Below are positions 50,601 to 61,975 of a stretch of 64,000 nucleotides of DNA, piece by piece. The stretch lies in assembly GCF_024868665.1 (NCBI RefSeq), contig NC_079913.1:621544-685543 (forward strand). Direction: 5' to 3'. The notes under the pieces are model-generated. The model was not told where the DNA came from. It did no database searches and was given only the letters and a program-made list of their open reading frames with translations. The number at the start of each line of letters is the position of its first letter. Position 1 is the first letter of the stretch. This DNA comes from Triplophysa rosa. Its lineage: Eukaryota > Chordata > Actinopteri > Cypriniformes > Nemacheilidae. The position numbers and the translations under genes are program-made.

Positions 50601-51735
50601 CCTGCTGTTTTTCTAATTCACAGAACGAGACACCTTACCCACCCCATCCCAACACGTAAGGACTAATGTTATGTTCTGTGCTTGTCTACCCTGTAACACT
50701 CCTTAAAACACCCCGACACGTTTTCTTCCTCTACCCTTACAGCCTGAGAATACGGAGGACTCTGTGTGGTTTGATGTGGGGGTGTTTAAAACACTGTTTT
50801 GTGAGGTTACACACTACTTCCTGCCGTCTGAGGATGGTGACTTGGTATCCATCCTGTCCGATCAAAACCTAGCGGACAGTAAGGTCCGTCCACAATTGCA
50901 TTCTTCTATTAAAACAACAGAATGTGTGTGTTATGTCAATAGCTCACCTGTGTTCCTGTCTTATAGTGGAAGCTGCCTGGTTGTCGTAGTTTTACCGGGC
51001 GTCAGAAGCAGGAATTGGCCTCGGGAGTAACATACAGACTCAGGGTTGCCGGACTGAACAGCTGTGGTTTGGGTGACTTCAGTCCAGTCAGTGAGTTTAA
51101 GACCTGCCAACCTGGATTTCCCGGAGCGCCATCTGCTGTCAAAATCACCAAGGTACAGTATAACCGTTCCATTTGATGACAAAACATTTCTTTAAAGGCC
51201 TTTATACACTTTGCCATAATTCTCTCTTAGGATTCGGACTCCGTCCATATCACCTGGGAGCCTCCCACCTCTCTGTCTGGGAAAATCCTGGAGTATTCCA
51301 TGTACTTAGCTGTGAGGAAGAGTAAAGGGAACAATACAGAGAGAACCGGCGAGCTGGCCTTCATCCGAATCTATCGCGGTACTAAGACATCGTGCACAGT
51401 CAGCGAAGCCCAGTTGAACAATGCACACATCGATTGTTCGGCACGTCCCGCTATAGTCTTCCGCATCGCTGCTAAGAACGAGCAGGGATACGGTCCGGCA
51501 ACTCAGATCCGCTGGCTGCAAGGTATGCATGCATTTCATTTGGTCTTCAAGAAATGATCCTCAGCTGCCAATTTCCAATTGTATGAAGTTTTAAATATTG
51601 CAGTAAAAGTCGCAATCATCTGGTACAGCTAACAGCTAAATGTTTCATCCGACAGACACGAGCAAAATCAAATCCTCAGTGACGCAGCCAGACTCCGCTT
51701 CTTCAGTGGTTGAGCCTGATACCACCAGCAAGTGA
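47655..51735 (+). CDS. hcfc2: Host cell factor C2, 15 coding exons
   Basis: HCFC2 is a nuclear and cytoplasmic kelch-repeat adaptor that helps chromatin-modifying complexes and transcription factors. Exons: 47655-47814, 48003-48151, 48295-48455, 48544-48752, 48871-48955, 49095-49201, 49449-49670, 49765-49953, 50140-50210, 50323-50416, 50624-50655, 50743-50883, 50967-51152, 51231-51522, 51656-51735. All phases agree and sum to 2178 nt, 725 aa. The N-terminus has six kelch blades (about residues 24-360), seen as [65 protein letters not shown] and ARAGHCAAA. Fibronectin-III segments are near 365-430 and 495-700 ([42 protein letters not shown]). There is no HCF-1-type cleavage-repeat region, which marks it as HCFC2. 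It is about 65 residues shorter than human, through the middle linker. Exon 12 ends with a weak donor (see findings). Confidence 0.95.
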
Positions 51736-52771
51736 ACTCTGACTCGCAGCAAAAACTTCAGCATCTTATTGCACTCTCCAAAACCTTGAATGATTGAACC
51801 GGACTTCAATGTCCACTTTGCTCGTACTGTCTTTGTATCATAAATGGACCATCGCTGTAAAATGTACATTTACACTTATTTTTATATCAAGATTCACTGT
51901 TGTACATATTTTCTTTTTTGTGAGTTGTGATAATCGCATGTGACAGGCGGCATTGGAATGTTTTGAAATCCGAAATCTGGTTTCGGAGAGCAAAAATCCT
52001 AATCTTGCAAGATGAGCCACTTCCCTTCTCATAATGTACATTGCAGATTGCTTTGAACACACAGGTTTACTTTTAGGAACTGCATAGGCTGTAGTTTAAT
52101 CACAAACATCCTAGGGGTTGCCTTCTTGCCTTTTCATATATACATATATTTATAAAAGCCCTCTTAGAACTCCTAACCAAGACATTATAATAGCATAACT
52201 AGAAAACGTTCTTCCTGTGCCTCAGAACTGTACATGATTACAACGTATTTTGAATGAGAAATGTTTGTAATTTATAGGATTAGCCGTAAAGTTCGCATAA
52301 CATTACAATTCCATCAGTATAATCCATCTAAGAGAGGCTTTTTTAAAAATGCTTTTCTACATTCATATAGTTGATTATATTTGAAATGTTTCATTAGCAT
52401 GTTTCAAAAGATACCTACAGTAATTTTAGTAACCTGATGAACATTGAAACCGTCTATATAAGCAGAACAACATAGACAGGTAGAGGTAGGCAAAGAATCA
52501 ATCTGTTGAGTAGTTTCAACATCTAATTAAAATGCAATAAAATATTCATATAAATTAAATAGAAAATAAATTGTTACATTATAACCAAACAGACTTTGGG
52601 CCAGGCTTGTACATCCACTGAAACCGTCTATAGGCATTTGTTTACAACGTTTTCAGTGCTGAATGCGTTCCCTGCCTAGATGTTATATTTGCCATTTTGA
52701 ATCCACCATTCAGTTTAAACCGACGGTTTGAATTATTTACATTTTTTATATATTTGTTTCAGTGTTTTGCT
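51736..52771 (+). other. hcfc2: hcfc2 3' untranslated region and flank
   Basis: AT-rich noncoding sequence after the stop codon. No repeat family or additional exon seen. Confidence 0.6.
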
Positions 52772-52777
52772 AATAAA
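52535..52777 (+). terminator. hcfc2: Candidate hcfc2 polyadenylation signals
   Basis: AATAAA occurs at about 52535-52540 and at 52772-52777 downstream of the hcfc2 stop codon at 51735, which implies a 3' untranslated region of about 0.8-1.05 kb. The distal one lies roughly 230 bases from the opposing nfyb signal. Which is used cannot be told from the sequence. Confidence 0.5.
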
Positions 52778-53002
52778 GTATTCAGCATCCATTTCCATGA
52801 TGGCTTTTTTGTCTATTAGGCTAAAACTTACTTAAAACATAAGTATTCCAATAAAGTTAACTGTTGGAAAAACAGTGAAAACATTTGTTAAAATCTAAAA
52901 CATTTATATAAATCATTTTGAAAACCATTCAAACGTAAACACGCAACTAGATTTACTGAAGTGTTTTACAAATCCGCCAATCTGGAACAACATTCAAACA
53001 TT

Positions 53003-53008
53003 TTTATT
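53003..53008 (-). terminator. nfyb: nfyb polyadenylation signal
   Basis: TTTATT on the plus strand is AATAAA on the minus strand, about 410 nt after the nfyb stop codon. It is the first canonical signal found in that direction. Confidence 0.55.
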
Positions 53009-53418
53009 TAGAAAAAACAGCATTACAATAATTCACACGAGGTTCATTAAGACCTTCTTCAAACAGGCATCAAATGAGAATTCCCTTAGCTGTCAAAGAT
53101 CGTCCATCATGTTTTCCCACTGCCCCTTCCCAAACTGTATTTAAAAATGTTAAATACAAGGAACAAATAATGACTCATAATTTAACGTGGCCTGCACCAA
53201 ATGACCTTCAGCAAGCATACGGAAACAAATTGGCCTGAATATAATACTGAATGAATTAAGAAGACATCCCTTGAGTGAATGATAAATCAGCAACAGGCAC
53301 TTTTTTCCCTGCTGTGATAACCAGGCATCTCTTGGTCTTCCTGCACTGACCTGCAACTTTGTAAGAGATTAGTTTGTCACTGGACAGGCCAACGGACAAG
53401 GTCCACTCCTTTCTAAAG

Positions 53419-54832
53419 TCATGAGAATTGTATCTGCTGAACACCAGGGATCTAGAACAGGAGAGAAAGAAATGTTTCGTTTAAAAACAGCGCAACCTAG
53501 ACTTATTCACCAAGTAATTATTAAAAAATGTATGAATTGGAGCAGTCAGATTTATAGTATTCATCTGTCCATTCATATCTGCAGGACAGCATTGTTTATG
53601 TACATTCTTACCTGCTGGTATGAGGTGGTGTACACCATCACATTCTGCTGCTGGCCATCTGCAGTGATCAGTCCTGCAGGTATCTGTCCGGCTAGAAGTC
53701 AAAAAGTATAACAACACTTAACATAATGGCCACGCTCCAAAGCCTAATAGCTGTATGATCTATTCTTTGATGACAATACTAGTTTTATCCTTTGAAACCC
53801 TTTACTGCATTGCTTCTAGGTCTGAATTTCTCTAAGAGATATATCGACACTTTATATATGAATGAGTTTGCACTTACTAAAAGTCTCATCAGTGAGTTCT
53901 TCTCCAAGGCCCTCGTTGACGGTTACAGGAGCGATGCCTTTCTCACCCTTCATTGCCTTGGAAACATATGAATGTAACTTCACTACTAAAATAGACTGAT
54001 ATTCATGAGGTTCATGGTATGGCGATATGTTTTCTCCCAAGGAATTTTCATCGTCGCCCTGTATTTGGACCGGTCAGTAATGTTTTACACTTTTACAGAA
54101 CACTACAATATTCTCATAGTTTCAAGTGGCCGCTTTCCAAGATACATCTGGACATTTAAAAAAAGATAAAAGTGTGATTTTGATATGCCTGGAGAATAGT
54201 AGAGAACAGTAAACATTACCTCTCTGAACTTCTGTAGGTAGACTTTAAGGGGCTCCACGTACATATCAAACCCCAGCGTGGACATTGCAAACAGAATGTC
54301 CTCTCCGTTTATAGTCTTGCGTTTCTCTTGATGGCATCTCTCACTCGCTTCGGACGTGATGAAGCTGATAAACTCACTCACACACTCCTGCACACATTCC
54401 TTTGCATCTTTTGCAATCTGTGATAACAATAACAAACGTGTGATTTAGTCAAAAGATGCACAATATACACGATGAAACGCAAAAGTACCTTTCCAGTCTG
54501 CGGGATGGCGTTCTTCATGATGCGGGCCACGTTGGCAATAGGGAGGTAAATATCTTGCTCTCTTAAATTATCTTTGCTGCCATTTCCATCTTCGTGGTCA
54601 TTAAAACTTTCATCCCCATCATCTTTAAATGAAGGAAACATGTGAGTGCAGTACAGTAGCTGCATACATATACTTGATTCCAAATCATTTCTTATTCATT
54701 TAAAACACATGTGATCAATGAAGACCACATGTCCTTACCATCCTGGGCCTGTAAGACATATGTGCCTCCAGTCATAAACTCTCCTGTTATTCCTAACTGA
54801 GTGGCGTCAGTGGTGCTGCTGTCTCCTTCCAT
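53419..54832 (-). CDS. nfyb: Nuclear transcription factor Y subunit beta, six coding exons
   Basis: NF-YB pairs with NF-YC through a histone fold; with NF-YA the trimer binds CCAAT boxes in promoters. Exons in transcript order: 54832-54739, 54622-54489, 54417-54220, 53956-53878, 53691-53612, 53451-53419. Phases agree and give 618 nt, 205 aa (human 207). The ATG is the first three bases after an AG acceptor, so at least one untranslated exon lies upstream. The histone-fold region, about residues 54-142, starts [20 protein letters not shown] and contains [19 protein letters not shown], the [20 protein letters not shown] segment and [19 protein letters not shown]. The Gln-rich activation tail ends [30 protein letters not shown], split before the last ten codons. 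It converges tail-to-tail with hcfc2, as in human. The paralogue (a or b) is not assigned. Confidence 0.95.
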
Positions 54833-55600
54833 CTAAGAACACAAGTCAACCATGACATTTATCAAACAACCGTTAAATAAGAGTCTTTGATATTGTAAAG
54901 GGCTCCTTACCGTGGATTAATAATGACAGAAATGATTCTGGTAAATAATAACTCCATAAAAAAGCATACACGTTTAATATCCTGTATCTCTCTCTAAATA
55001 CATTTAAACTACATAGCAGATCAATCGTCATAAAAAATATATGCCAATTACGGTATAAACATATATGGGTGTATAACAAACAAACCTTTATGATACTATT
55101 TATATTAAAGTGAATTCTCTTCATGTACACCATCTCTTTGTTGTGATGGTCAGTTAGCAGGTTAGCATCACACTAGCTCATGCTAACCAACGTCAGACAT
55201 TTAACAGCAGAAATAGCTCGTTTTAGACTCATTTAAATACTCACTTAACAACAATATAAATGGTAGACACTGACTGTTTTATTTCGCACATAATCTTGCT
55301 CTTTCTTAAATGTGGGAAATGTGCCTTTAGGGCCTCGCCTGTGTGTAACGTTAGACTCCATGTTTTCCCTAAAAAAAACATTACTCATCCTCAAACATAA
55401 ATCTTTCAACATTCCCCGCATTCACGGGCTCCTTCAGGCCAGTACAAACCGAAACATATGCCCGGTAACGATCATTTCTACCCGTTAAACACAAAATTAA
55501 CCGCTGAAGCGGATCATTTGACCGAAGCCTCAAATACGAACCTGAGTGGTGCTCGCGCTGCGACTTGATTGGACGGAAACGTGGCCGCGCGAGAGCGTTT
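54833..55600 (-). promoter_or_regulatory. nfyb: nfyb upstream region: untranslated exon and promoter (borders not fixed)
   Basis: This contains the intron upstream of the ATG exon and must hold a noncoding first exon. A candidate donor on the minus strand lies near 55240 (reverse complement of ACTCACTT). CpG-rich DNA at about 55550-55630 contains ATTGG at 55568-55572, a CCAAT box in the nfyb direction. No TATA box. The exact start is unknown. Confidence 0.4.
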
Positions 55601-57720
55601 GTGCCCGCGCGTCTGCAGGCGTGCCTGTTGAACGCCAGAGGGCGCGATGTTAATTCCTGTACCGTGGGAGTTATCTTATTAGATCACCTATGGGTAGAGA
55701 AGTTTGTTTGTTTTTTATTTAAACTTTTGTCCGTTTTGTTGTGTAACTTGTTTGAGCATGAATAAAAACGACAATTTTTCAATCTTAATTGCCTCACACG
55801 CAGTTTATGCACTAGATGCATACTGAACAAACGTAAATGTTTAAAAGTTGTGTGTTTATTTCTGTTTACCTTTTTTAAGGGTGCATCTTTCTAAATGTTC
55901 CTATTAAAGCTTAATCATTATTACAGGCTGCAAATCTCAAGAGAAGATTGCCGGTACTAGATTTCTTATAAGATTGTTATTCATTTTCACGTGTGCAACG
56001 TACTTTAATAGCCACATAGCTAGTTTTGAAGGGGTAAATACCTACAATATGTTCTAAACTCAAGAAAATTTTGTAAGTTCGCTTCATTGAGTTATTTTGT
56101 CATTTAGTCACTTTTGAGTGCCTTGTTCAGGGGTCTCCAATCCTGTTCCTGAAAGATCACCATTCTGAAGAGTTTCGCAATCAGTTAGAACTCATTTGTG
56201 TAGGAATGTGTACCTCTAAGTGCATTTTATCTAAAATATTACAAAACACAACATGCACATCGTGGCCTGGATTGTGGAAAAAGAAAGTTATGGTGAAGCA
56301 TTCAATACTTTTCCTCAAGTGACATTAGAATACACATTAAAAGCTTTAACAAATTACCTTTGGTCAAACGTATAACCTCATTTCACCTCATGTCCAGGCT
56401 GCATATACTGACTCTAAACTGGCACAAGTCACACTTCCATTCACATCTTTTAGAAAATGCTGGCAAATTATATCTGCATTAACCACAAGCCACCCAACAC
56501 GCTTTAATAATGCAATTTGGCTTTTGAGTGATCATTCAAGCGTACAGTAAAAAGTCCTCTCTGCTCCCCTCACAGTCTCAGAAGTCATCAACAGCATGAC
56601 CTTGTAATTCTGGGCTAATTCCCTGAGCACTTCCTCTTGGGAATGGACACCCTGAAAGTGCTTTTAATCAGCAGGTCCAGGATGCAAAATCTCTCATGAA
56701 TTTTAAACACTTGCGCCTCACTCAGCACTGAATGCTGCGGACCATGAATGCATAATTAAATTATTGAGGAGGAAATGTTGTGGGTCTTCATTTCTAAAAT
56801 GCTGACTTAATTATTCATTTGAATTCAGACAATTAACACGAACTTATTTGCACTCACAGAAACCCATCAAAGACTATGTAGAAACAACTATCGTTCATTT
56901 GTCCGAGTAATTAATGAATAAGATTCTATTGCATTTTCTCTCCACATCCATCATGTCCCAGTTGAGGCAAGCCAAGTCATTTCAGCTTGTGATTTGCTCC
57001 CCTGTGATTGCACTTGTGTGTGTGGTATGCCTGTCTGACCAGGAAACACGGTGACTATTTGCCTAAAGAGCGAACAGGCTAACATTCAATCAGCTATGTT
57101 GGTTTGGTGTCCTGGTAAGTTTCCATATTATTTACATGCATGTTGTTCGGTCTTCCTCTAGAAAGAAAAACACATTAACATTACTAGCCCTCAGTGATAT
57201 CTATTCAATTTTCTGTCTAGCTTATGCGGTATTCACATTTCCATATAGCAAAGTCTCTTAAGAATTTTAGCTTGCGGTCCACACGCGCTGAACATGCTTC
57301 TCTCCCCCTGATGAAAGCATGGTGAGTTTAGTAGGCATATAAAGATGGCACCAATCCAGCACCACAGCATGTGTTTACTGCACAGACCAATGCAAAATGA
57401 TTAGAACAATTGTTTACATGGCTTTTCAGTTTTTCCAAGTTTATAATTTGCCACAAAAGTGGTGATAAAAATGTTTACCCGATTATCATTATTTACGATA
57501 ATTAAGGCCTCTGCATGTTATTTTCCCTAGGCTATGTGTTTTGGGTAATATCATGTATTTTTTTAAAGGAATATAAGGTTACCATGGTAATGTTTGGAGT
57601 AACAGAACATGATTATTACTGGCACAACATTCTCATACGAAATAGCCATCACTACATGCATCACAGCCATTGTTAGTGGGGGTGGACACGTTTTTTTCAT
57701 AAAGTCCGTATGAAGAACAC
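55601..57720. other. Intergenic DNA between nfyb and chst11
   Basis: No gene recognised. The span 56550-56880 has a mixed composition with motifs such as GCATAATTAAATTATTG and TAATTATTCATTTGAATTC, suggestive of a developmental enhancer, but no comparison was possible. Confidence 0.45.
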
Positions 57721-57927
57721 GGCGAGGGGGCGGAGTCTCCCAGCTGTAGTCTCTCTCCAGTAGTCTAGTGTGCGGAGGAAGGTAGCGCACTCCAGGGAGC
57801 TGCGCTGAGCTCATTGAGACACGGACGCAGGCGGCAGCAGCGAGAGCCACCATCAGCATCAAACACAAACCCGCTGTACGGGGCTCGGCAGCCAGCCCCC
57901 CGTCCCTCCGTCTCTCCGTGCCCAGCC
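57721..57927 (+). promoter_or_regulatory. chst11: chst11 promoter and 5' untranslated region
   Basis: GC-rich stretch directly upstream of the chst11 start, with a GC box (GGGGGCGGAG, about 57725-57734) and a CpG-rich leader. No TATA box. The main start of transcription probably lies inside this span. Confidence 0.55.
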
Positions 57928-58045
57928 ATGAAACAGACGCTTCTGGACCTCATGAGGATGAGTAGGATCTGCCGGATGGTGCTGGCCACTTGTTTAGGAT
58001 CTTTTATTCTGGTCATCTTCTACTTCCAAAGTATGTTCCAACCAG
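57928..58045 (+). CDS. chst11: Carbohydrate (chondroitin 4) sulfotransferase 11, first coding exon, partial
   Basis: CHST11 (C4ST1) transfers sulfate from PAPS to the 4-OH of N-acetylgalactosamine in chondroitin. It is a type II Golgi membrane enzyme needed for cartilage. Only exon 1 is in the window: 39 codons plus one base, ending at a GTAGGA donor. It encodes a short cytoplasmic head (residues 1-16, with RMSRICR) and one hydrophobic signal anchor (about 17-33, [17 protein letters not shown]), nearly the same as the human N-terminus. The ATG follows a GC-rich leader. The catalytic PAPS-binding exons lie beyond the right edge; family members have a very large intron 1. Confidence 0.93.
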
Positions 58046-58859
58046 GTAGGACTTCGTGATGGTTTCATTTTCGAGGCTTTAATCGGCCATCGCCGGTTTG
58101 AGATGCTCTTTTGTCTTTGACGTGGTGTTGACCGCTGTCTCGGTGTGGAAGAATGTGTCATTAATAGTCAATGAGGTCTTTGAACAGCGCATCGATTAGC
58201 AGTAGGGAGAGTGAATGATGTACTGACTCGCAGTCGTTGTATAATGTCGTTCAGGTTTTTTTGTCTAACCAATGCATGCGCGATTTGGGTTTAGCAAGGG
58301 TCCGTTGTGTAGGTTTGCGTTTAGGAGGGGTCTCGTGGAGCCTCTGCCAGTACAGCAGTCACTAAAATGTTTGAGATCAAAGATGTTTACAAACATCAAT
58401 ACTGTACATCAAAACTGACGCGCATTGGCGGTATGTAAACTGTTTGATGGGAAATGTATTTAAAGTCTGAAGTGGATCTACAATTCCGTAATTGTGCATT
58501 GTACATACAGTACGGTTGAATATAGCTTAATATGTTGGCTATATTGCGTAATACACAAATAAATACTTTTTTTTGCAGAAATCTTTTTTGAATATCTTTC
58601 TATTACAATTTGAATAATAGTAGGCTAAAAATCTATATTTACTTCCAAAAATCAGATTTCTTTGCAATAAAATATGTTGACGGTTTGCAGTATTTTATTG
58701 ATATTCCTTAACTCTTTGTGTCATCACATCGACATCTTCGATATGCCCCGGAAACACCACGCGCGTCGCGCATACAGATGTGGCAACCCGTATCGCAATA
58801 GATTGATGAAAGAATGATGTAGGATGTGTAATTATACCCCTTCCTTAAGACCGTTCCCT

Positions 58860-59215
58860 TGTGCCTAACCGAAGCATGTAGTCACCTGTTTTATGGGGAA
58901 TGCCCATGCGCTGCGGACGGGAGCTCCAGACAAAGACAGTGAAGAAGTGCGGTAGCGAGAAACCGAATTGGTAACGGCACGGTGGCGTGCCTCTGGAAAC
59001 GGTGACTCATCGGCATCTGAAGGTTCCCAGCAGTTCGCTGGAATGCTCGTGTCATCCTCGACGCATCCGACCTGTTGCTTCCTCCGCGGGATACTGGAAC
59101 GAGTTTTGGATGAGCTCATACGAACACGAGCTCGCGACTCGAACCGCCGACACCGCGACTGTAATTCTCATCGGAACTGCGTTCGAAGCCAATGTGCAAT
59201 ACGCGGAGTAACGTT
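58860..59215. other. CpG-rich patch in chst11 intron 1
   Basis: The sequence from about 58860 to 59215 is far richer in CpG than the AT-rich intron on either side. It starts 0.8 kb after exon 1. Open frames exist on both strands (for example 58968-59219 plus and 58865-59119 minus), but without a recognised protein. It could be an alternative promoter or a CpG island. This is inferred from composition only. Confidence 0.45.
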
Positions 59216-59336
59216 CTAAGTTGCTTGGCAACCGTTACAGGACATAATTATGCAAATAAGCAACGTTTTAGTGTGATCATTACATTAATAAACAATTTAA
59301 TTGATTGAGCTTTGGAGTTGTATCAGTTAGGAAAAT

Positions 59337-59500
59337 TAAAGGCACAGTTCACCCAAAAATAAAAATTCTGGTAACTTCATAACTTGTTTAGGACTGTTTC
59401 TTCTGTTGAACACAAAAGAAGATTTTTTAAGAAATGACACATGCAGTGTCCATTTTCAAAATACATTTGCAGAAGAAAGAAAATCATACGGGTTACAGAA
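59337..59500. repeat. Family A short inverted-repeat element, copy 5 (left part)
   Basis: Begins AAAGGCACAGTTCACCC and continues AAAATAAAAATTCTGG, then AACACAAAAGAAGATTTTTT. The right half is not recognisable. Confidence 0.7.
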
Positions 59501-61645
59501 TTTTTTTGGGTTTGATTTGAGCAGAAGTGTAGGTCCCATTGCATTTTGGCAGATGACTGTAACCAACTGCATCACCGTCTGCTGGGGTATGCAGGTGTTT
59601 ATAGAAGCGTCTGTGCTAAGTCTGCATCACACGTGCTTATAAACAAAGTTTAATACAACGGTCTTCATTACTTTTCACACTGGCAGGTGTTTCAGTTTCC
59701 TCACTTATGTGTACTATGTGTCTATCCCTTTCTCTCTGTGTGTGTGTGTGTGTGTGACGTGACTATGCACTCTAACCTACAAACATATCCCCCAGAAAAC
59801 ACCGCACAGCACAAAACCCACACACTCACATTAGAAAGTGCCTTAGCAACCGTGACAGCCAGAGCTGACCTCGTATGTTCCAGTGAGTTTATGATGAACC
59901 AAGAAACTCATAGGAAAGCAAAAAGTCAATGATGTCTCTAGAGCTCAAGAAGAAACCTCAGCACCGTGCCGAGATCTGAACTCTACCATCCACTTGAATT
60001 TTATACTTCTGTAGTGTTGTCGAAGATGGTTTGATTAGGTTTCGTCTTTATAAGGGAATTGTAAGAAACATCTAAGACAGAGCTGATACATTCTTGAGCA
60101 ACACAATGTTTCCCTGCAGCAGAATGGAAAGGAGAGACAGAAGAGACAAGGAACGGGGGGAGATGAGCAGAAAGGAAACAAAGTGAGTTGTTCAAAGAGA
60201 AAGGACACATGGAATGTCTGTGGGGAGTTCAACATTCCTTAAGGGTTGGTTACTCCGGCCTGAGATGAAGACTCACAACAGTAGACCAAAGAATCCGATA
60301 AGATCCTCCGTGTCTGGGTTCGGATTCCTCTGCCGTTTGATCTCCATGACTGATAAAGGTTATGCCAACCAGAAAGAAATGCCATCTCGGGCAGGCGTGC
60401 GTCTGCGTCTCAGTTCTGAGCTCATTGTTGTTTTTTTGAGAAGTGCATATGCAGGATATCCTGTTTGTGTGATCGGGCCCGTTGTTTTCCAAGCTACACA
60501 CACCCACGTGCTCAATCTGCACACTGGAATTCATCTGGAGAATTAACCTTTCCGTTTACATAAATGATTGTAACGAGTAGGATTTGTTAACATGCATTTA
60601 AAGAGATCAGCGTTTGATTTGTATTCTCTTTGTTTGGCTCATGCGCCAGCTAGACAGTTGTTAGGGGAATAGCTTGTGCCACTGGAGCCCACCAGACTAA
60701 TTTGGTTGATATCCGTCTGCCGAAACAAATTGAATTTTGCGACTGACACACATTTACATGCACTAATTCGTGCTTTGGGGCTAAAGCAAATGCAAAAACA
60801 CGCACCTTTCATACCTGCAAAGCCCCAGCAAATACATCGCCTATATCTCAATATACTTGTTACAGAAAATGTCGATTGAACGAACGCCCAGCATATCTGA
60901 AATACATGAATGACTTCCTTGTTTCATTTTTAATACGGCTGCAGACAGACACACACATGCTTTCTGTCTCTCTCGCCCTTCCTCTCGCTCTCTCTCGGTC
61001 TGATGGTTAATTGTTAAAGTAAGTCCCAGTGCTGTGCTTTACAGCCATGTGTGTGAGATAAAAGGTGTGCAGATGTGTGCGGTTTATAAGTCAGCCCATT
61101 AAGCTCATTAAGCTCAGCTTGTGCTGTCTGTAGTGGGAGGAGATGCATCTTAATGGTGGAAAATAGCAAAAGTGTCATTTGCCAAATGCAACATCTGGAT
61201 GCCAGCCATCCCCATCTCTGGGCGGCATGAAGGGATGTCTGTGCATGGACGATTATATCCTAGAGACCCTAACATTCGCTTTTTAGGAAATGGGTCTTTA
61301 AATAAACAATGGAATAAATGTTATTGATTGTGACGTTGAGTTTGTGTTGTGATGATTTAATAATTGTGCACAACCAGATGAACATTTTATTGCTGAGAGA
61401 TGTCAGGACAGTGGCACCAAAATGATCAATTATGCGGTGAATACATTACTGCCCTCCTTACTGTATACTTTTGTGAACGTGCCGTCACAGCTTACTTTAG
61501 GGAAATACAAATACAAATACAAACAAACGTTGTAAAGGGATCACTTCACACACAACTTTCTTTTGTATTGTTTTGTAAAACAACCTCTTTAACATAGATG
61601 TGCTGCAAACATAGATCTGCTGCATCTTTTCTTTATGCTATGTTG

Positions 61646-61975
61646 TAGGGCTGTGCAATTAATCAAAACGAATCCTAATCGTCAATTTTGCATTACAAAA
61701 ACAAAATAATCGAGGTAAAACCATTATTGTGCCGTATTCCATTTTGCAAGCATCCTCTCTTTTCTTGTGGTATAAAACCACAGCACACAGTTTTTGTTTA
61801 CAGCGGTTCAACTGTGCTATTTATTTTTCAGTTGAATTCACAGTTTAAAAGCAAAGCTTTAACATTTTTCCATGTTGTTTCAAAGTTAGTGAGTAATCGT
61901 GTTAAATAATCGGGATCTCAATATTGGGCAAATATTGGCTCAATATTGGATTTTTGTCATAATCGAGCAGCCCTA
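61646..61975. mobile_element. hAT-like MITE (TAGGGCTGTGCAATTAATC ends)
   Basis: The left end TAGGGCTGTGCAATTAATC and the right end ATAATCGAGCAGCCCTA are diverged inverted repeats. The flanking octamers CTATGTTG and CTATACAA agree in only four bases, so an original 8-bp duplication has probably decayed. Length 330 bp, noncoding. Confidence 0.7.
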
